Source of the DNA: Telluria aromaticivorans
Lineage (GTDB): Bacteria > Pseudomonadota > Gammaproteobacteria > Burkholderiales > Burkholderiaceae_D
DNA length: 64,000 nucleotides
Direction of reading: 5' to 3'
Assembly: GCF_013003915.1 (NCBI RefSeq)
Contig: NZ_JABAIV010000005.1
Span: 1-64,000 of the forward strand
Shown: in pieces, positions 1 through 9,240 of the stretch
Position numbering within the stretch: position 1 is the stretch's first letter
Layout of the letters: every line of letters starts with the position of its first letter
The notes under the pieces: model-generated
Seen by the model: the letters and a program-made list of their open reading frames with translations, nothing else
The model's database searches: none
Told to the model about the DNA's origin: nothing
Program-made: the position numbers and the translations under genes

Positions 1-117
1 TCCCGGTTTCGCTCACGCTGGACCCCAAACTTTTCGGAGTCGACAGCATGAACTACATCGCAAAAGCAGACATTTCTACTTTGCCCAAACCGGACATTTC
101 TACTTTGCCCTTACACA
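1..117. mobile_element. Possible terminus of an IS21-family element (partial)
   Basis: Two direct copies of an 18-base motif (gacatttctactttgccc) lie at 69-86 and 93-110, with a 24-base period. Read on the minus strand, the end begins TGTAAGGG followed by GCAAAGTAGAAATGTCC repeats. Tandem terminal repeats of about 20 bp starting with TG are typical of IS21 (istA/istB) ends, so this is probably the right end of an element lying to the left of the window. No transposase reading frame can be confirmed in the 68 bases before the repeats. Family assignment is from memory of terminal-repeat style. Confidence 0.4.
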
Positions 118-161
118 CCCTACAAATTCTTGTTAATTAACTAGCATTAGGCCCGGAAAAA

Positions 162-416
162 TCAGCCCTTCAGTTCTTCGACCAGGTCGATGTACTGCTG
201 CATCGCCTCGTCCTGCGAGGTGCCGTTCAGGGCAGTCCAGGCGTCGAACTTGGCGCGGTTGACGAAATCGGTCATGCCTGGACGCTCGCCGGTGGCGTCG
301 CCGCTCGAACCTTGCTTGAACAGCGCGTACATCTTCAGCAAGGTCATGTTGTCCGGGCGTTCCGGCAGGTTCTTGGATTCGGCCTGGGCCTGGGCGAACT
401 GTTCTTGCAAGCTCAT
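162..416 (-). CDS. Acyl-CoA-binding protein (ACBP)
   Basis: This 84-residue protein has the size of a stand-alone ACBP. It binds long-chain acyl-CoA esters in the cytosol and buffers the acyl-CoA pool. The family signature is clear: LLKMYALFKQGSSGD around residues 26-40, then RPGMTDFVNRAKFDAW around residues 45-60, which contains the conserved Tyr, Lys and Trp of the ligand pocket. The start is ATG at 416. There is no signal peptide or membrane segment. It is transcribed leftward, as is the FKBP gene 245 bases upstream, but a two-hairpin repeat separates them, so they are probably separate units. Confidence 0.9.
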   Translation of the reverse strand: MSLQEQFAQAQAESKNLPERPDNMTLLKMYALFKQGSSGDATGERPGMTDFVNRAKFDAWTALNGTSQDEAMQQYIDLVEELKG

Positions 417-528
417 GAATACTCCTGTGGTGGTTGCGTTGGCAAATTGGTATGCCGGGGCATCTTAGCGCAGGAGGGGCGCGTCCACCGCCAAACGGGG
501 CGAACTTTAGAGGGGATGCTCGGGGGAG

Positions 529-637
529 GTAGGGTGGCCGGCTCGGCCGGCCGCGCGTCCAGCGAACGCTTGAGCAGAAACGAAGCGTCTCATCACGCCC
601 CGGTTGAACGCGCGGTCGGCGTAGCCGACCACCCTAC
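529..637. repeat. Dispersed two-hairpin (BIME-like) repeat, copy 1
   Basis: The element starts gtagggtgg and ends ccaccctac, so its outer ends are inverted. Each end is also a small hairpin (ccggctcggccgg on the left, gtcggcgtagccgac on the right). Related copies occur at 6981, 9118, 16504, 22900, 30481 and 57007, with a half copy at 48168. This copy lies between the convergently read 3' side of the FKBP gene and the ACBP gene. Confidence 0.75.
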
Positions 638-660
638 GAAACACGCGTTGCGGCGAGCTT

Positions 661-1017
661 TTAAACAGCCAGCAGTTCGACGTCGAAGATCAGGGTCGCG
701 TTCGGTGGGATCGCGCCGCCGGCGCCGCGTGCGCCGTAGCCGAGGCTGGCCGGGATGGTGAGGCGGCGCTGGCCGCCGACCTTCATGCCCTGCACGCCTT
801 CGTCCCAGCCGCGAATCACATGGCCGGCGCCCAGCGAGAACTGGAACGGGTCGTTGCGGTCCTTGCTCGAATCGAACTTGGCGCCGGCGGTGCCGTCGTC
901 GTTGCGCAGCCAGCCGGTGTAGTGGACGGTGACGTGCTGGCCGGCTTTCGCTTCGGCGCCTTCGCCAACGACGGTGTCTTCGTATTGCAGGCCGGAATCA
1001 GTGGTAGTGGTGGACAT
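661..1017 (-). CDS. FKBP-type peptidyl-prolyl cis-trans isomerase
   Basis: This 118-residue, single-domain FKBP catalyses cis-trans isomerisation of Xaa-Pro bonds. The family pattern is complete: VHYTGWL near residue 31, FDSSKDRNDPFQFSLG near 48-63, VIRGWDEGVQGMKVGG near 67-82, LGYGARGAGG near 92, then IPPNATLIFDVELL at the end. There is no signal peptide, so it is cytoplasmic. It matches the small FKBPs of about 115 residues that are common in Burkholderiales. The start at 1017 is followed by a short Thr-rich tail, MSTTTTDSGL. Confidence 0.93.
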   Translation of the reverse strand: MSTTTTDSGLQYEDTVVGEGAEAKAGQHVTVHYTGWLRNDDGTAGAKFDSSKDRNDPFQFSLGAGHVIRGWDEGVQGMKVGGQRRLTIPASLGYGARGAGGAIPPNATLIFDVELLAV

Positions 1018-1203
1018 GGTTGTTCCTGTTGTTCAAGTAGAACGACGATTGTAGTGCATCGCCCCAAGGCACGCCAATGGCCGCACTGGCGGCGATGTGC
1101 GTAGAATGGGAATCATGCCAACCAGACAAGGAGCCGCGATGCCGCCATGTTCCCAGCCGCCCCGTTCCAAGCCGGTCCTGTGCCCATCCTGCCGGGTGTC
1201 CGG

Positions 1204-2025
1204 ATGAAGGGCGTCGGCTTCGCCTACCGGCGTGCCCTGCGCGCCCAGTTCTCGCGCCGCATGCTGCTACTCTCGAGCGCGCCGCTGGCGCTGTCGCTGG
1301 TGCTGTGGGGCACGCTGCTCTGGACCGGCCTGCAGCCGCTGCTGGACTGGCTGCACGGCGCCTTCGCCGAATACGAGATCTTCCAGCAGACCGGCAGCGT
1401 GCTGGCCATGCTCGGCCTGGGCGTGCTGAAGGTAATGGTGGTGCCGCTGCTGGCCATCGCACTGCTGCTGCCCCTGATCATCGGCTCGGCGCTGCTGTTC
1501 ATGGGCGTGATCGCGATGCCGGTCATTGAACGCCACGTCGGCAACACCCAATATCCGAAACTGGAGAAGAAGCAGGGCGGCTCCTTCATCGGCAGCGTCG
1601 CCATCAACGTCGGCAGCACGGCGGTATTCGCAGTGCTGTGGCTGTTCACCTTGCCGCTGTATGCGGTGCCGCCGGTGGCCTGGCTGGTGCAGGCCTGCCT
1701 GTGGGCCTGGGTGACCTCGCGCGTGATGAGCTATGACGCCCTGGCGGCACATGCGAGCCTGGACGAACGCCGCGAGCTGATGCGCCGCCACCGCGGTGCG
1801 CTGCTGGCGATCGGCTTCGCCTCGGGCCTGGCAGGCGCGCTGCCCGGCATCGCCTGGATGGGTGGGGCGCTGCTGTCGGTAGTGCTGTTCCCCTTCCTGG
1901 CGATGCTGTCGCTGTGGCTGTACATCATGATCTTCCTGTTCGCCGGGCTGTGGTTCCAGTACTACTGCCTGGGCGCGCTGGAAGAACTGCGCAGCACCGC
2001 GCCGGCGCCTGTCGTGCAGGCCTGA
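1204..2025 (+). CDS. EI24 domain-containing inner-membrane protein
   Basis: A 273-residue polytopic membrane protein of the EI24/CysZ-like group. Hydrophobic stretches occur near residues 22-45, 75-115, 145-165, 215-235 and 240-262. The family hallmark, a conserved AMPVIERHVG segment after the second helix pair, is present. Bacterial EI24 proteins are mostly uncharacterised; CysZ relatives move sulfate, but that role cannot be assigned here. An ATG also exists at 1147. I chose 1204 because the product then begins MKGVGFAYRRAL, the usual N-terminus. Neither start has a strong ribosome-binding site. Confidence 0.82.
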   Translation: MKGVGFAYRRALRAQFSRRMLLLSSAPLALSLVLWGTLLWTGLQPLLDWLHGAFAEYEIFQQTGSVLAMLGLGVLKVMVVPLLAIALLLPLIIGSALLFMGVIAMPVIERHVGNTQYPKLEKKQGGSFIGSVAINVGSTAVFAVLWLFTLPLYAVPPVAWLVQACLWAWVTSRVMSYDALAAHASLDERRELMRRHRGALLAIGFASGLAGALPGIAWMGGALLSVVLFPFLAMLSLWLYIMIFLFAGLWFQYYCLGALEELRSTAPAPVVQA

Positions 2026-2334
2026 GCGGTGGTTCCGTAGAGCTTGTCGGGAGGTGGCGGAGTGCTTTGTAGGACAGCATGCCGCCCTGCTAACCCTACC
2101 GTTGTTTTTTTGCGAAAATAGATCCCGAGGATCAAAATTGTTAAACCGCGTCTCGCGCGTGACGTATTGATGTGGTGGAATGATACCTGTGGTGATGCAA
2201 TCTGGAGTGAGTTTGCACCGCCCGTTTTTGCGAACTGACGACGACGCAATCACTCGAACAAACCAGCAGCAACGATGGCGAGCAGGTTGGCGGGGATTGA
2301 CGGCAGCATATTGAATCAAACCGGTTGAGCCATC
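2026..2334. other. Intergenic stretch with no assigned feature
   Basis: About 309 bases between the EI24 gene and the PBP-like gene, lower in GC than its surroundings around 2100-2170. No convincing promoter, terminator, RNA or ORF could be identified. A promoter for the PBP-like gene is expected here, but I cannot place it. Confidence 0.5.
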
Positions 2335-5300
2335 ATGGAAAGTATCCGCCGTTTAGGACGGCCTAGTAATGTATTCCGCGCGGTCGGCAAGTGGCGCGGA
2401 CGTTCCGCCCCAGTTGGCGGCGCACCTGTGCTCGCATCCGCGGGCGGCAGCGGTGTCCCCTTGTACGAAGCATTCCCTCACCTGGCCGTCGCCGACGGCG
2501 CGCCGGGCGGCGAACCCCTGCCTCCTCCGGAGCCGCCGGACGGCCCGGGCTCGCCTGAAGGTACGCCCGAGCCGGCGCCGCGCAAGCGCCGCTTCAAGCT
2601 CTGGGCCTACGGCATCCTGCTGGTCCTGCTGGCGCTGATCGCCGCCTGGACCGTGCTCGAAGTGCGTACCTCCCGTATCCAGGCCAAGATCTTCGCCGGC
2701 ATCGCCGCCGACCTGAACTACCGCATGGAGAAGGGCGCAAGCCCGTCGATCCGCTTCCCCGAGGCGAGCCCCTACGACACGCGCCTGGGTTACGCCAGCA
2801 TGCCGGCCTACCTGCAAAAGCTGGAGTCGCGCGGCTACCTGGTCGATTCGCAGGCGCGCATCTCGCCCAAGATGGTCGAGATGGCCGACCGCGGCCTGTA
2901 CGCCACCTACCACGAGAAAACCAAGGTCGGCCTCGAGATCCTCGATTGCCGCGCACAGCCGCTGTTCGCCTCGCGCTTCCCCGAGCGCTTCTATCACAAG
3001 TTCGACGAGGCGCCGGCGCTGCTGGTGCAAAGCCTGCTGTTCATCGAGAACCGCGAACTGCTCGACCCGGCCTACCCGCACCGCAATCCGGCCGTCGAAT
3101 GGGACCGCTTCTCGAAGGCGGTGTTCGACAAGACCCTGAGCAGCGTCGGCCTGGGCGGCGCCGGCCGCGTGGCCGGCGGCAGCACGCTGGCCACCCAGAT
3201 CGAGAAATACCGGCACTCTGCGGAAGGCCGAACCGGTTCGCTGCACGACAAGATCATCCAGATGTCCTCGGCCACGCTGCGCGCCTACCAGGACGGCGAA
3301 GACACCACCAAGGCACGGCGCCAGATCGTGCTCGACTACCTGAACACCGTGCCGCTGTCGGCCAAGCCCGGCTACGGCGAAGTCAACGGCATCGGCGACG
3401 GCATGTGGGTCTGGTACGGCCGCGACTTCGACCAGGTCAGCCGCATGCTCAAGGGCCCGATGAACACTGCTGACGCCGTGACCGCCTACAAGGAAGCGCT
3501 GTCGCTGATGATCGCCCAGCGCCGCCCGGCCTATTACCTGGGCGCCGGCGAGAACGACCTGGAGACCCTGACCAACAGCCACCTGCGCGTGCTGGCCCAG
3601 GCCGGCGTGATTTCGCCGCAGCTGCGCGACGCCGCCCTGAACGTGCAACTGCACCCGTCCCAGGCCTCGGGCGTGGCGGCACCGGGCGCCGACGCCTTCG
3701 TGTCGCGCAAGGCCGCCAATGCAGTGCGCAACCACCTCGGCTACCTGGTGGGCGACTCGCGCCTGTACAACCTCGACCGCCTCGATTTGTCGGTCATCTC
3801 CACCCTCGACGCCCAGGTGCAGGCGGCCGTCACCGCGGCGCTGCGCCAGCTGACCGATGCCGAGCATGCGAAAGCGGCCGGCCTGACCGGCAAGGGCCTG
3901 CTCGGCAACGGCGATCCGGCCCAGGTGGTCTACAGCTTCACGCTGATGGAGCGCGGCGAGCACGTGAACTACCTGCGCGTGCAGACCGATAACTACGACC
4001 AGCCGCTCGACATCAACGAAGGCGCCAAGCTCGACCTCGGTTCGACCGCCAAGCTGCGCACCCTGGTGACCTATCTCGACATCGTCGACCAGCTGCACAA
4101 GCGCTTCGGCCCGATGGACAAGATCGGCCTGATGGGCGTGGAAGTCGACGCCAAGGACCGCATGTCGCAGTGGGCGCTGGAGTATTTCCGTACGCTGCCG
4201 GAAGGCGCCGACCGCGGCCTGCCGGCCATGCTCGCTGCCGCCATGGAGCGCAAGTATTCGGCCAACCCGGGCGAAGCCTTCTTCACCGGCGGCGGCCTGC
4301 ATACCTTCGGCAACTTCAGCAAGCTCGATAACAGCAAGATCATGACGGTGACCGAGGCGCTGCGCCAGTCGACCAACCTGGTCTTCGTGCGCATGATGCG
4401 CGACGTGGTGCGCTACTACATGTTCCAGCTGCCGGGCTCCTCGGCCCAGCTGCTGGCCGACGCCGACGATCCGCGCCGCGCCGAATACCTGGCACGCTTC
4501 GCCGATGCCGAAGGCAAGGTGTTCATGGCCAAGTTCTGGAACAAGTACAAGGGCAAGACCCCGGCCGAGGTCGAGACCCTGCTGTTCCAGACCGTGCGCC
4601 CGATGGCGTCGAAGCTGGCCGCGGCTCACCGCACCATCGCCCCGAACGCCACGCTGGCGCAGTTCGCCGAGTTCATCGACAAGTCGCTGCCGACCGCGAA
4701 AGACATGGACCCGGACCGCATCCCGAAGATGTACGAGATGTACGACCCGCGCAACATGTCGCTGGCCGACCGCGGCTACGTGGCTTCGGTGCACCCGCTC
4801 GAACTGTGGCTGGTGAGCTACCTGCGTACCCACCCGAAGGCCGGCTGGACCGAAGTCACCAATGCCAGCGTCAAGGAGCGCCAGGAAGTCTATTCCTGGC
4901 TGTTCAAGACCCACCGCAAGCATGCCCAGGACAACCGCATCGCCGGCCTGCTCGAAGTCGAAGCCTTCCTCAAGATCCACGCGCAGTGGAAGAAGATGGG
5001 CTATCCGTTCGACTCGCTGGTGCCGTCCTATGCGACCACGCTGGGCGCCTCGGCCGACCGTCCGGCCTCGCTGGCCGAGCTGATGGGCATCATCGTCAAC
5101 GGCGGCGTGCGCAAACCGGTCGAGCGCATCAACTCGCTGCACTTCGCCAAGGACACCCCTTACGAAACCCTGGTGAAGCGCGCCAAGGGCGGCGGCAAGG
5201 AGCAGGTGCTGGCGCCTGAGGTGGCACGTGCGGTCGCCGATGCGATCCAGGGCGTGGTCACCGACGGTACCGCCAAGCGCGTCAAGACCGCCTTCGTGCA

Positions 5301-5607
5301 GTCCGACGGCAGCGTCATTGCCCTGGGCGGCAAGACCGGTACCGGCGACCAGCGCTTCGAGGTGTATGCCCGTGGCGGCCGCGTGCTCGAATCGCGCTAC
5401 GTGAACCGTTCGGCCACCTTTGTCTTCAACATCGGCGAGCGCTTCTTCGGCAGCATGACCGCCTATGTTCACGGCCCGCAGTCCGGCAACTACGACTTCA
5501 CCAGCGCGCTGCCGGTGCAGCTGCTGGTCACACTCGCCCCGAGCCTGATGCCGATGATCGAACCGCCTCCGGGCAGCATCGCCGCCCAGCGACAGTGCGT
5601 CCGTTAA
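2335..5607 (+). CDS. Divergent class A penicillin-binding protein (transglycosylase plus transpeptidase)
   Basis: This 1090-residue protein has a Pro/Gly-rich cytoplasmic N-terminus (about 1-80), one transmembrane helix (about 88-108), then a GT51 transglycosylase region and a transpeptidase region. GT51 traces are FIENRELLD near 238 (catalytic Glu kept; the usual ED is EN), GGSTLATQIEKY near 281 and a YLNTV motif near 340. Transpeptidase motifs are complete: STAK near 565, STN near 680 and KTGT near 1000. It would polymerise and crosslink peptidoglycan in the periplasm. It is longer and more diverged than PBP1a, PBP1b or PBP1c. The ATG at 2335 has no good ribosome-binding site. The TAXI gene follows at once and may be co-transcribed. 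Confidence 0.85.
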   Translation: MESIRRLGRPSNVFRAVGKWRGRSAPVGGAPVLASAGGSGVPLYEAFPHLAVADGAPGGEPLPPPEPPDGPGSPEGTPEPAPRKRRFKLWAYGILLVLLALIAAWTVLEVRTSRIQAKIFAGIAADLNYRMEKGASPSIRFPEASPYDTRLGYASMPAYLQKLESRGYLVDSQARISPKMVEMADRGLYATYHEKTKVGLEILDCRAQPLFASRFPERFYHKFDEAPALLVQSLLFIENRELLDPAYPHRNPAVEWDRFSKAVFDKTLSSVGLGGAGRVAGGSTLATQIEKYRHSAEGRTGSLHDKIIQMSSATLRAYQDGEDTTKARRQIVLDYLNTVPLSAKPGYGEVNGIGDGMWVWYGRDFDQVSRMLKGPMNTADAVTAYKEALSLMIAQRRPAYYLGAGENDLETLTNSHLRVLAQAGVISPQLRDAALNVQLHPSQASGVAAPGADAFVSRKAANAVRNHLGYLVGDSRLYNLDRLDLSVISTLDAQVQAAVTAALRQLTDAEHAKAAGLTGKGLLGNGDPAQVVYSFTLMERGEHVNYLRVQTDNYDQPLDINEGAKLDLGSTAKLRTLVTYLDIVDQLHKRFGPMDKIGLMGVEVDAKDRMSQWALEYFRTLPEGADRGLPAMLAAAMERKYSANPGEAFFTGGGLHTFGNFSKLDNSKIMTVTEALRQSTNLVFVRMMRDVVRYYMFQLPGSSAQLLADADDPRRAEYLARFADAEGKVFMAKFWNKYKGKTPAEVETLLFQTVRPMASKLAAAHRTIAPNATLAQFAEFIDKSLPTAKDMDPDRIPKMYEMYDPRNMSLADRGYVASVHPLELWLVSYLRTHPKAGWTEVTNASVKERQEVYSWLFKTHRKHAQDNRIAGLLEVEAFLKIHAQWKKMGYPFDSLVPSYATTLGASADRPASLAELMGIIVNGGVRKPVERINSLHFAKDTPYETLVKRAKGGGKEQVLAPEVARAVADAIQGVVTDGTAKRVKTAFVQSDGSVIALGGKTGTGDQRFEVYARGGRVLESRYVNRSATFVFNIGERFFGSMTAYVHGPQSGNYDFTSALPVQLLVTLAPSLMPMIEPPPGSIAAQRQCVR

Positions 5608-5645
5608 AAGACGGGGGCACTGCCGTCAAGCGTGCGGTGACGCGC

Positions 5646-6998
5646 ATGCGCCAGTTCAGCATCGTGTCGCTGCGCGACCTGCTGGTGGCGTCGGGACCGA
5701 CGCTGCTGGCAGTCATCACGGTGGCGGTGCTGGCCTATCTCTGGGTCGACCCGGCCCCGCCGCGCCGCCTCACCATGGCCACCGGCCAGTTCAACAGCGC
5801 CTACGAGGGATTCGGCCGCCAGTACGTGGCGGCGCTGGGGCGCGACGAGATAGCCCTGACGCTGGCACCTTCGCTCGGCTCCCACGACAACCTGCAGCGC
5901 CTGATCGACGGCAAGGCCGACATCGCCTTCGTGCAGAGCGGTTCGACCGAAGTCGGGCAGGGCGCGCCACCGCGCGACACCACCGGCCTGGTCTCGCTCG
6001 GCAGCCTGTTCACCGAGCCGGTGTGGCTGTTCCTGCGCGAAGGCGCGCGCGTCACCCAGTTGGTCGACCTGAAAGGCAAGCGCATCAACCTGGGGCCGGA
6101 AGGCACCGGCGTGCCGCGCCTGTTCCGCCAGGTGCTCGACGCAAATGGCATCGAGCCGGGCGACCTGCGGATCGGCGCGCTGGAAAACACGCCGGCCACG
6201 ATGGAGCTGCTGGCAGGGCGCATCGATGGCCTGGTCTTCAGCTCGGCGCCGGAAGCGCCGTTGATCCAGATGCTGCTGCAGACACCGGGCATCAAGCTGT
6301 TCAACTTCACCCAGGCCGATGCCTATACCCGGCGCCTGCCTTTCCTGACCCACGTGGTGCTGCCGCGCGGGATCGTCGACCTCGGGCGCGACATCCCGGC
6401 CCAGGACTACCACCTGATCGCGCCGACCGCGACCCTGGTCGCGCGCGAAGACCTGCACCCGGCGCTGGTGGGCCTGCTGGTGAAATCGGCCGGCGAGATC
6501 CATGGCAAGGCAGGCTGGTTCCAGCAGCAGGGCCAGTTCCCGTCGCCGAAATACACCGAGATCCCGGTGGCGGTTGAGGCGGCGCGCTACTACCGCGACG
6601 GGCCGCCCTTCATGCAGCGCTACATGCGCTTCTGGCTGGCGAATTTGTTCGAACGGCTGTGGGTGGTCGCGGTGGCGCTGGCGGCGCTGCTCATTCCGCT
6701 CTCTAAGATCGTGCCGCCGATTTACGTCTGGCGCGTGCGCTCGCGCGTCTATCGCTGGTATGGCGACCTGCGCAAGGTGGAGCAGGAGCTCGAGGCGACC
6801 GCGCCGGAGGGGCGCGACGCTGCACGCGAAGGCCTCATGCAGCGCCTCGACGAGATCGAAGAAAGCGTCAACCATATCTCGATCCCGCTGGCCTATGCCG
6901 AAGAGCTGTACCGGCTGCGCAGCCACATCAACTTCGTGCGCGAGCGGGTGCGCGGCACCATCGACCAGCATGGGAAGTCGGTAGGGTGGGCGGGGTAA
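5646..6998 (+). CDS. TAXI-family TRAP-type solute-binding protein, membrane anchored
   Basis: About 450 residues. An N-terminal helix (LLVASGPTLLAVITVAVLAY) is followed by a periplasmic TAXI domain and a second helix near residue 345 (VVAVALAALLIPLS). TAXI traits include TMATGQFNSAYEGFG at the domain start, GKADIAFVQSG, and LKGKRINLGPEGTG. TAXI proteins bind organic anions for TRAP transporters, but no TRAP permease gene is nearby, so the role is uncertain. A GTG at 5595 would overlap the upstream stop; ATG 5646 gives a normal membrane-protein N-terminus, and neither has a clear ribosome-binding site. The last residues (SVGWAG) and the stop codon are encoded by the left end of a dispersed repeat, so the original C-terminus was probably replaced. 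Confidence 0.85.
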   Translation: MRQFSIVSLRDLLVASGPTLLAVITVAVLAYLWVDPAPPRRLTMATGQFNSAYEGFGRQYVAALGRDEIALTLAPSLGSHDNLQRLIDGKADIAFVQSGSTEVGQGAPPRDTTGLVSLGSLFTEPVWLFLREGARVTQLVDLKGKRINLGPEGTGVPRLFRQVLDANGIEPGDLRIGALENTPATMELLAGRIDGLVFSSAPEAPLIQMLLQTPGIKLFNFTQADAYTRRLPFLTHVVLPRGIVDLGRDIPAQDYHLIAPTATLVAREDLHPALVGLLVKSAGEIHGKAGWFQQQGQFPSPKYTEIPVAVEAARYYRDGPPFMQRYMRFWLANLFERLWVVAVALAALLIPLSKIVPPIYVWRVRSRVYRWYGDLRKVEQELEATAPEGRDAAREGLMQRLDEIEESVNHISIPLAYAEELYRLRSHINFVRERVRGTIDQHGKSVGWAG

Positions 6999-7117
6999 TT
7001 TCGGGCAATGCCCGGAATTACGAACGCCCACGCGGTGATCGTTACCGGCTCCGCTTTCGCGCCGGATGATCTCGCTGCGAACTATCACCGCGTGGGCGGC
7101 GTAGCCGCCCACCCTAC
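6981..7117. repeat. Dispersed two-hairpin repeat, copy 2 (overlaps a gene end)
   Basis: Outer ends are gtagggtgggcgg and ccgcccaccctac in inverted orientation. Inside are a gggcaatgcccg hairpin and a cgcgtgggcggc-gccgcccac hairpin. The first 18 bases code for the last residues and stop of the TAXI gene. The element then fills the gap to the CocE-type hydrolase gene. Confidence 0.8.
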
Positions 7118-7162
7118 TGTCCTATACACTGGCGGCCTTTGTTTCGAATTGCTGAGGAAGCC

Positions 7163-9121
7163 ATGATCCGTCGTCCCTTGCCCGCACTTGCGCTGGGCGT
7201 GTTGCTGGCCTGCGCCGCAGGCGCGCAAGCCACCAACCAATCCAGCGGCACTGCGGCTGCCCTTGAGGCGCCAGCGCAAAAGCGCACCCCGCGCGAGGCC
7301 TACACCAAATACGAATACCGCATCCCGATGCGCGACGGCGTGAAGCTGTTCACCACGGTCTACGTGCCGAAGGACGCTTCCAAAGCCTACCCCTTCCTGG
7401 TCCAGCGCACTCCCTACAGCGCCGGCGTGCAGGCGCAGGGCGAGCAGCGTTATGGCGTGGACTGGTTTCCCGCGGCCCTCAGTCCCACGCCCGAGCTGGA
7501 AGATTCCGGCTATATCTTCGTGACCCAGGACGTGCGCGGGCGTTTCATGTCCGAAGGCGCCTGGCAGGAGATGACCCCGCACCTCAAGGCCAGGCGCGCG
7601 CCGGGAGAAGGGCAGGAGAGCGCCGACATGCACGACACCGTCGAATGGCTGCTCAAGCACGTGCCGAACAATAACGGCCGGGTCGGCATCTGGGGCATCA
7701 GCTACCCGGGCTTCTACACCGCGGCCAGCATCATCGATTCGCACCCGGCGATCAAGGCGGCCTCGCCTCAGGCGCCGATCGCCGACCTCTACATGGGCGA
7801 CGACTCCTACCACGGCGGCGCCTTCATGCTGGCCGCGAACTTCGATTTCTACGCGTCCTTCCTGCCGATGAAGAACCCGGCGCTGCCGCTGAAGAACCGC
7901 TCCGGCTTCGACTACGGCGAAGCGGATGGCTACGACTTCTTCCTCAAGCACCTGACCCTGCCGAACATCCTCGCCACCATGAGCGCGGAGCAGCGCGAAC
8001 TGCTGGTGCCGACCATCGAGCACGATACCTATGATGAATTCTGGCGCTCGCGCGACATCACGCCGCACATGAAGAACGTCAAGGCGGCAGTGCTGACGGT
8101 CGGCGGCTGGTTCGATGCCGAAGACCCGGCCGGCCCCTTCGCCATTCATAAGGCGGTGGGAAAATACAACCCGGGCACGCCCAACGCCCTGGTGATGGGG
8201 CCGTGGGTGCATGGCGGCTGGTCGCGCAGCGACGGCGCCCGCCTCGGGAACGTGTCCTTCGATGCGAAAACGGGCGATTACTACCGGCGCGAAATCCAGT
8301 TCCCCTTCTTCGAGCAGCACCTGAAGGGCGTGAAGCCGGCGCGCAGCCTGCCTGCGGTGACTGCGTTCGAGACCGGCACCAATGTGTGGCGCACCTATGC
8401 GGCCTGGCCGCCGGCGCCCGCGAAGGCACGCACCTTGTACTTCGGCCCGAACGGCACGCTGGGCTGGCAGCAGCCGGCGGCGGGCGGCGCGGGCTATGAC
8501 GAATATGTCGCCGACCCGCGCAAGCCGGTGCCGTATATCGGTTACGCGGCCACTGGAGTGCCGCGCGAATACATGGTGTCGGACCAGCGCTTCGCCGCGA
8601 CCCGTCCGGATGTGCTGGTGTACCAGAGCGAGGTGCTGGAAGAGGACGTGACGATCACCGGGCCGGTGGTGCCGAAGCTGTTCGTGTCGACCACCGGCAC
8701 CGATGCGGACTGGGTGGTCAAGCTGGTCGACGTGTATCCGGCGGCGTATCCAACCCCTTCGGCGGAGCGCAAGGGCAATGACGTGGGGCCGCCGTCGATC
8801 AACATGGGCGGCTTCCAGCAGCTGGTGCGTGGCAATCCGCTGCGCGGCAAGTTCCGCAACAGCTACGAGAAGCCGGAGCCGTTCACGCCAGGCAAGCAGG
8901 AAGCGCTGTCCTTCGAGCTGGGGCAGGTGAACCATACCTTCCGGCGCGGGCACCGGATCATGGTGCAGGTGCAGAGCTCGTGGTTCCCGCTGGTGGATTT
9001 GAATCCGCAGACGTTTACGCACATTCCGAAAGCGAAGCCGGAGGATTTTAAAAAGGCGACGCAGCGGGTGTATCGGGGCGTGGGGGCGGCGTCGGGCGTG
9101 CAGGTGCTGGTGATGCCGTAG
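7163..9121 (+). CDS. CocE/NonD family (S15-type) secreted hydrolase
   Basis: A 652-residue alpha/beta hydrolase of the CocE/X-Pro dipeptidyl-peptidase/alpha-amino-acid ester hydrolase superfamily. The catalytic elbow is GISYPGF near residue 181, with the Asp region GGWFDAEDP near 315 and the His region GPWVHGGWSR near 350. A C-terminal jelly-roll domain follows (about 430-650). It has a signal sequence; LLAC at residues 14-17 could be a lipobox, or cleavage may follow AQA near 23. Such enzymes split esters or amides of short peptides or amino acids, and the real substrate is unknown. The ribosome-binding site gaggaag sits 4 bases before ATG 7163. The TAG stop lies inside the next repeat. Confidence 0.9.
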   Translation: MIRRPLPALALGVLLACAAGAQATNQSSGTAAALEAPAQKRTPREAYTKYEYRIPMRDGVKLFTTVYVPKDASKAYPFLVQRTPYSAGVQAQGEQRYGVDWFPAALSPTPELEDSGYIFVTQDVRGRFMSEGAWQEMTPHLKARRAPGEGQESADMHDTVEWLLKHVPNNNGRVGIWGISYPGFYTAASIIDSHPAIKAASPQAPIADLYMGDDSYHGGAFMLAANFDFYASFLPMKNPALPLKNRSGFDYGEADGYDFFLKHLTLPNILATMSAEQRELLVPTIEHDTYDEFWRSRDITPHMKNVKAAVLTVGGWFDAEDPAGPFAIHKAVGKYNPGTPNALVMGPWVHGGWSRSDGARLGNVSFDAKTGDYYRREIQFPFFEQHLKGVKPARSLPAVTAFETGTNVWRTYAAWPPAPAKARTLYFGPNGTLGWQQPAAGGAGYDEYVADPRKPVPYIGYAATGVPREYMVSDQRFAATRPDVLVYQSEVLEEDVTITGPVVPKLFVSTTGTDADWVVKLVDVYPAAYPTPSAERKGNDVGPPSINMGGFQQLVRGNPLRGKFRNSYEKPEPFTPGKQEALSFELGQVNHTFRRGHRIMVQVQSSWFPLVDLNPQTFTHIPKAKPEDFKKATQRVYRGVGAASGVQVLVMP

Positions 9122-9226
9122 CGTGGGCGGGTTTCCCGCCCACGCGGTGATAGTTAGGTTTTGAGCAGCCGCACGGGCAGCATCACCGTGATTTGAACGC
9201 GTGGGCAAGGAACTTGCCCACGCTAC
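9118..9226. repeat. Dispersed two-hairpin repeat, copy 3 (supplies a stop codon)
   Basis: Variant ends are gtagcgtgggcggg and cttgcccacgctac in inverted orientation. The left arm folds as gtgggcgggtttcccgcccac and the right arm as cgtgggcaaggaacttgcccacg. The stop codon of the CocE-type gene (TAG 9119-9121) is made by the first bases of this element. Confidence 0.8.
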
Positions 9227-9240
9227 GATGCGCGGCTACG

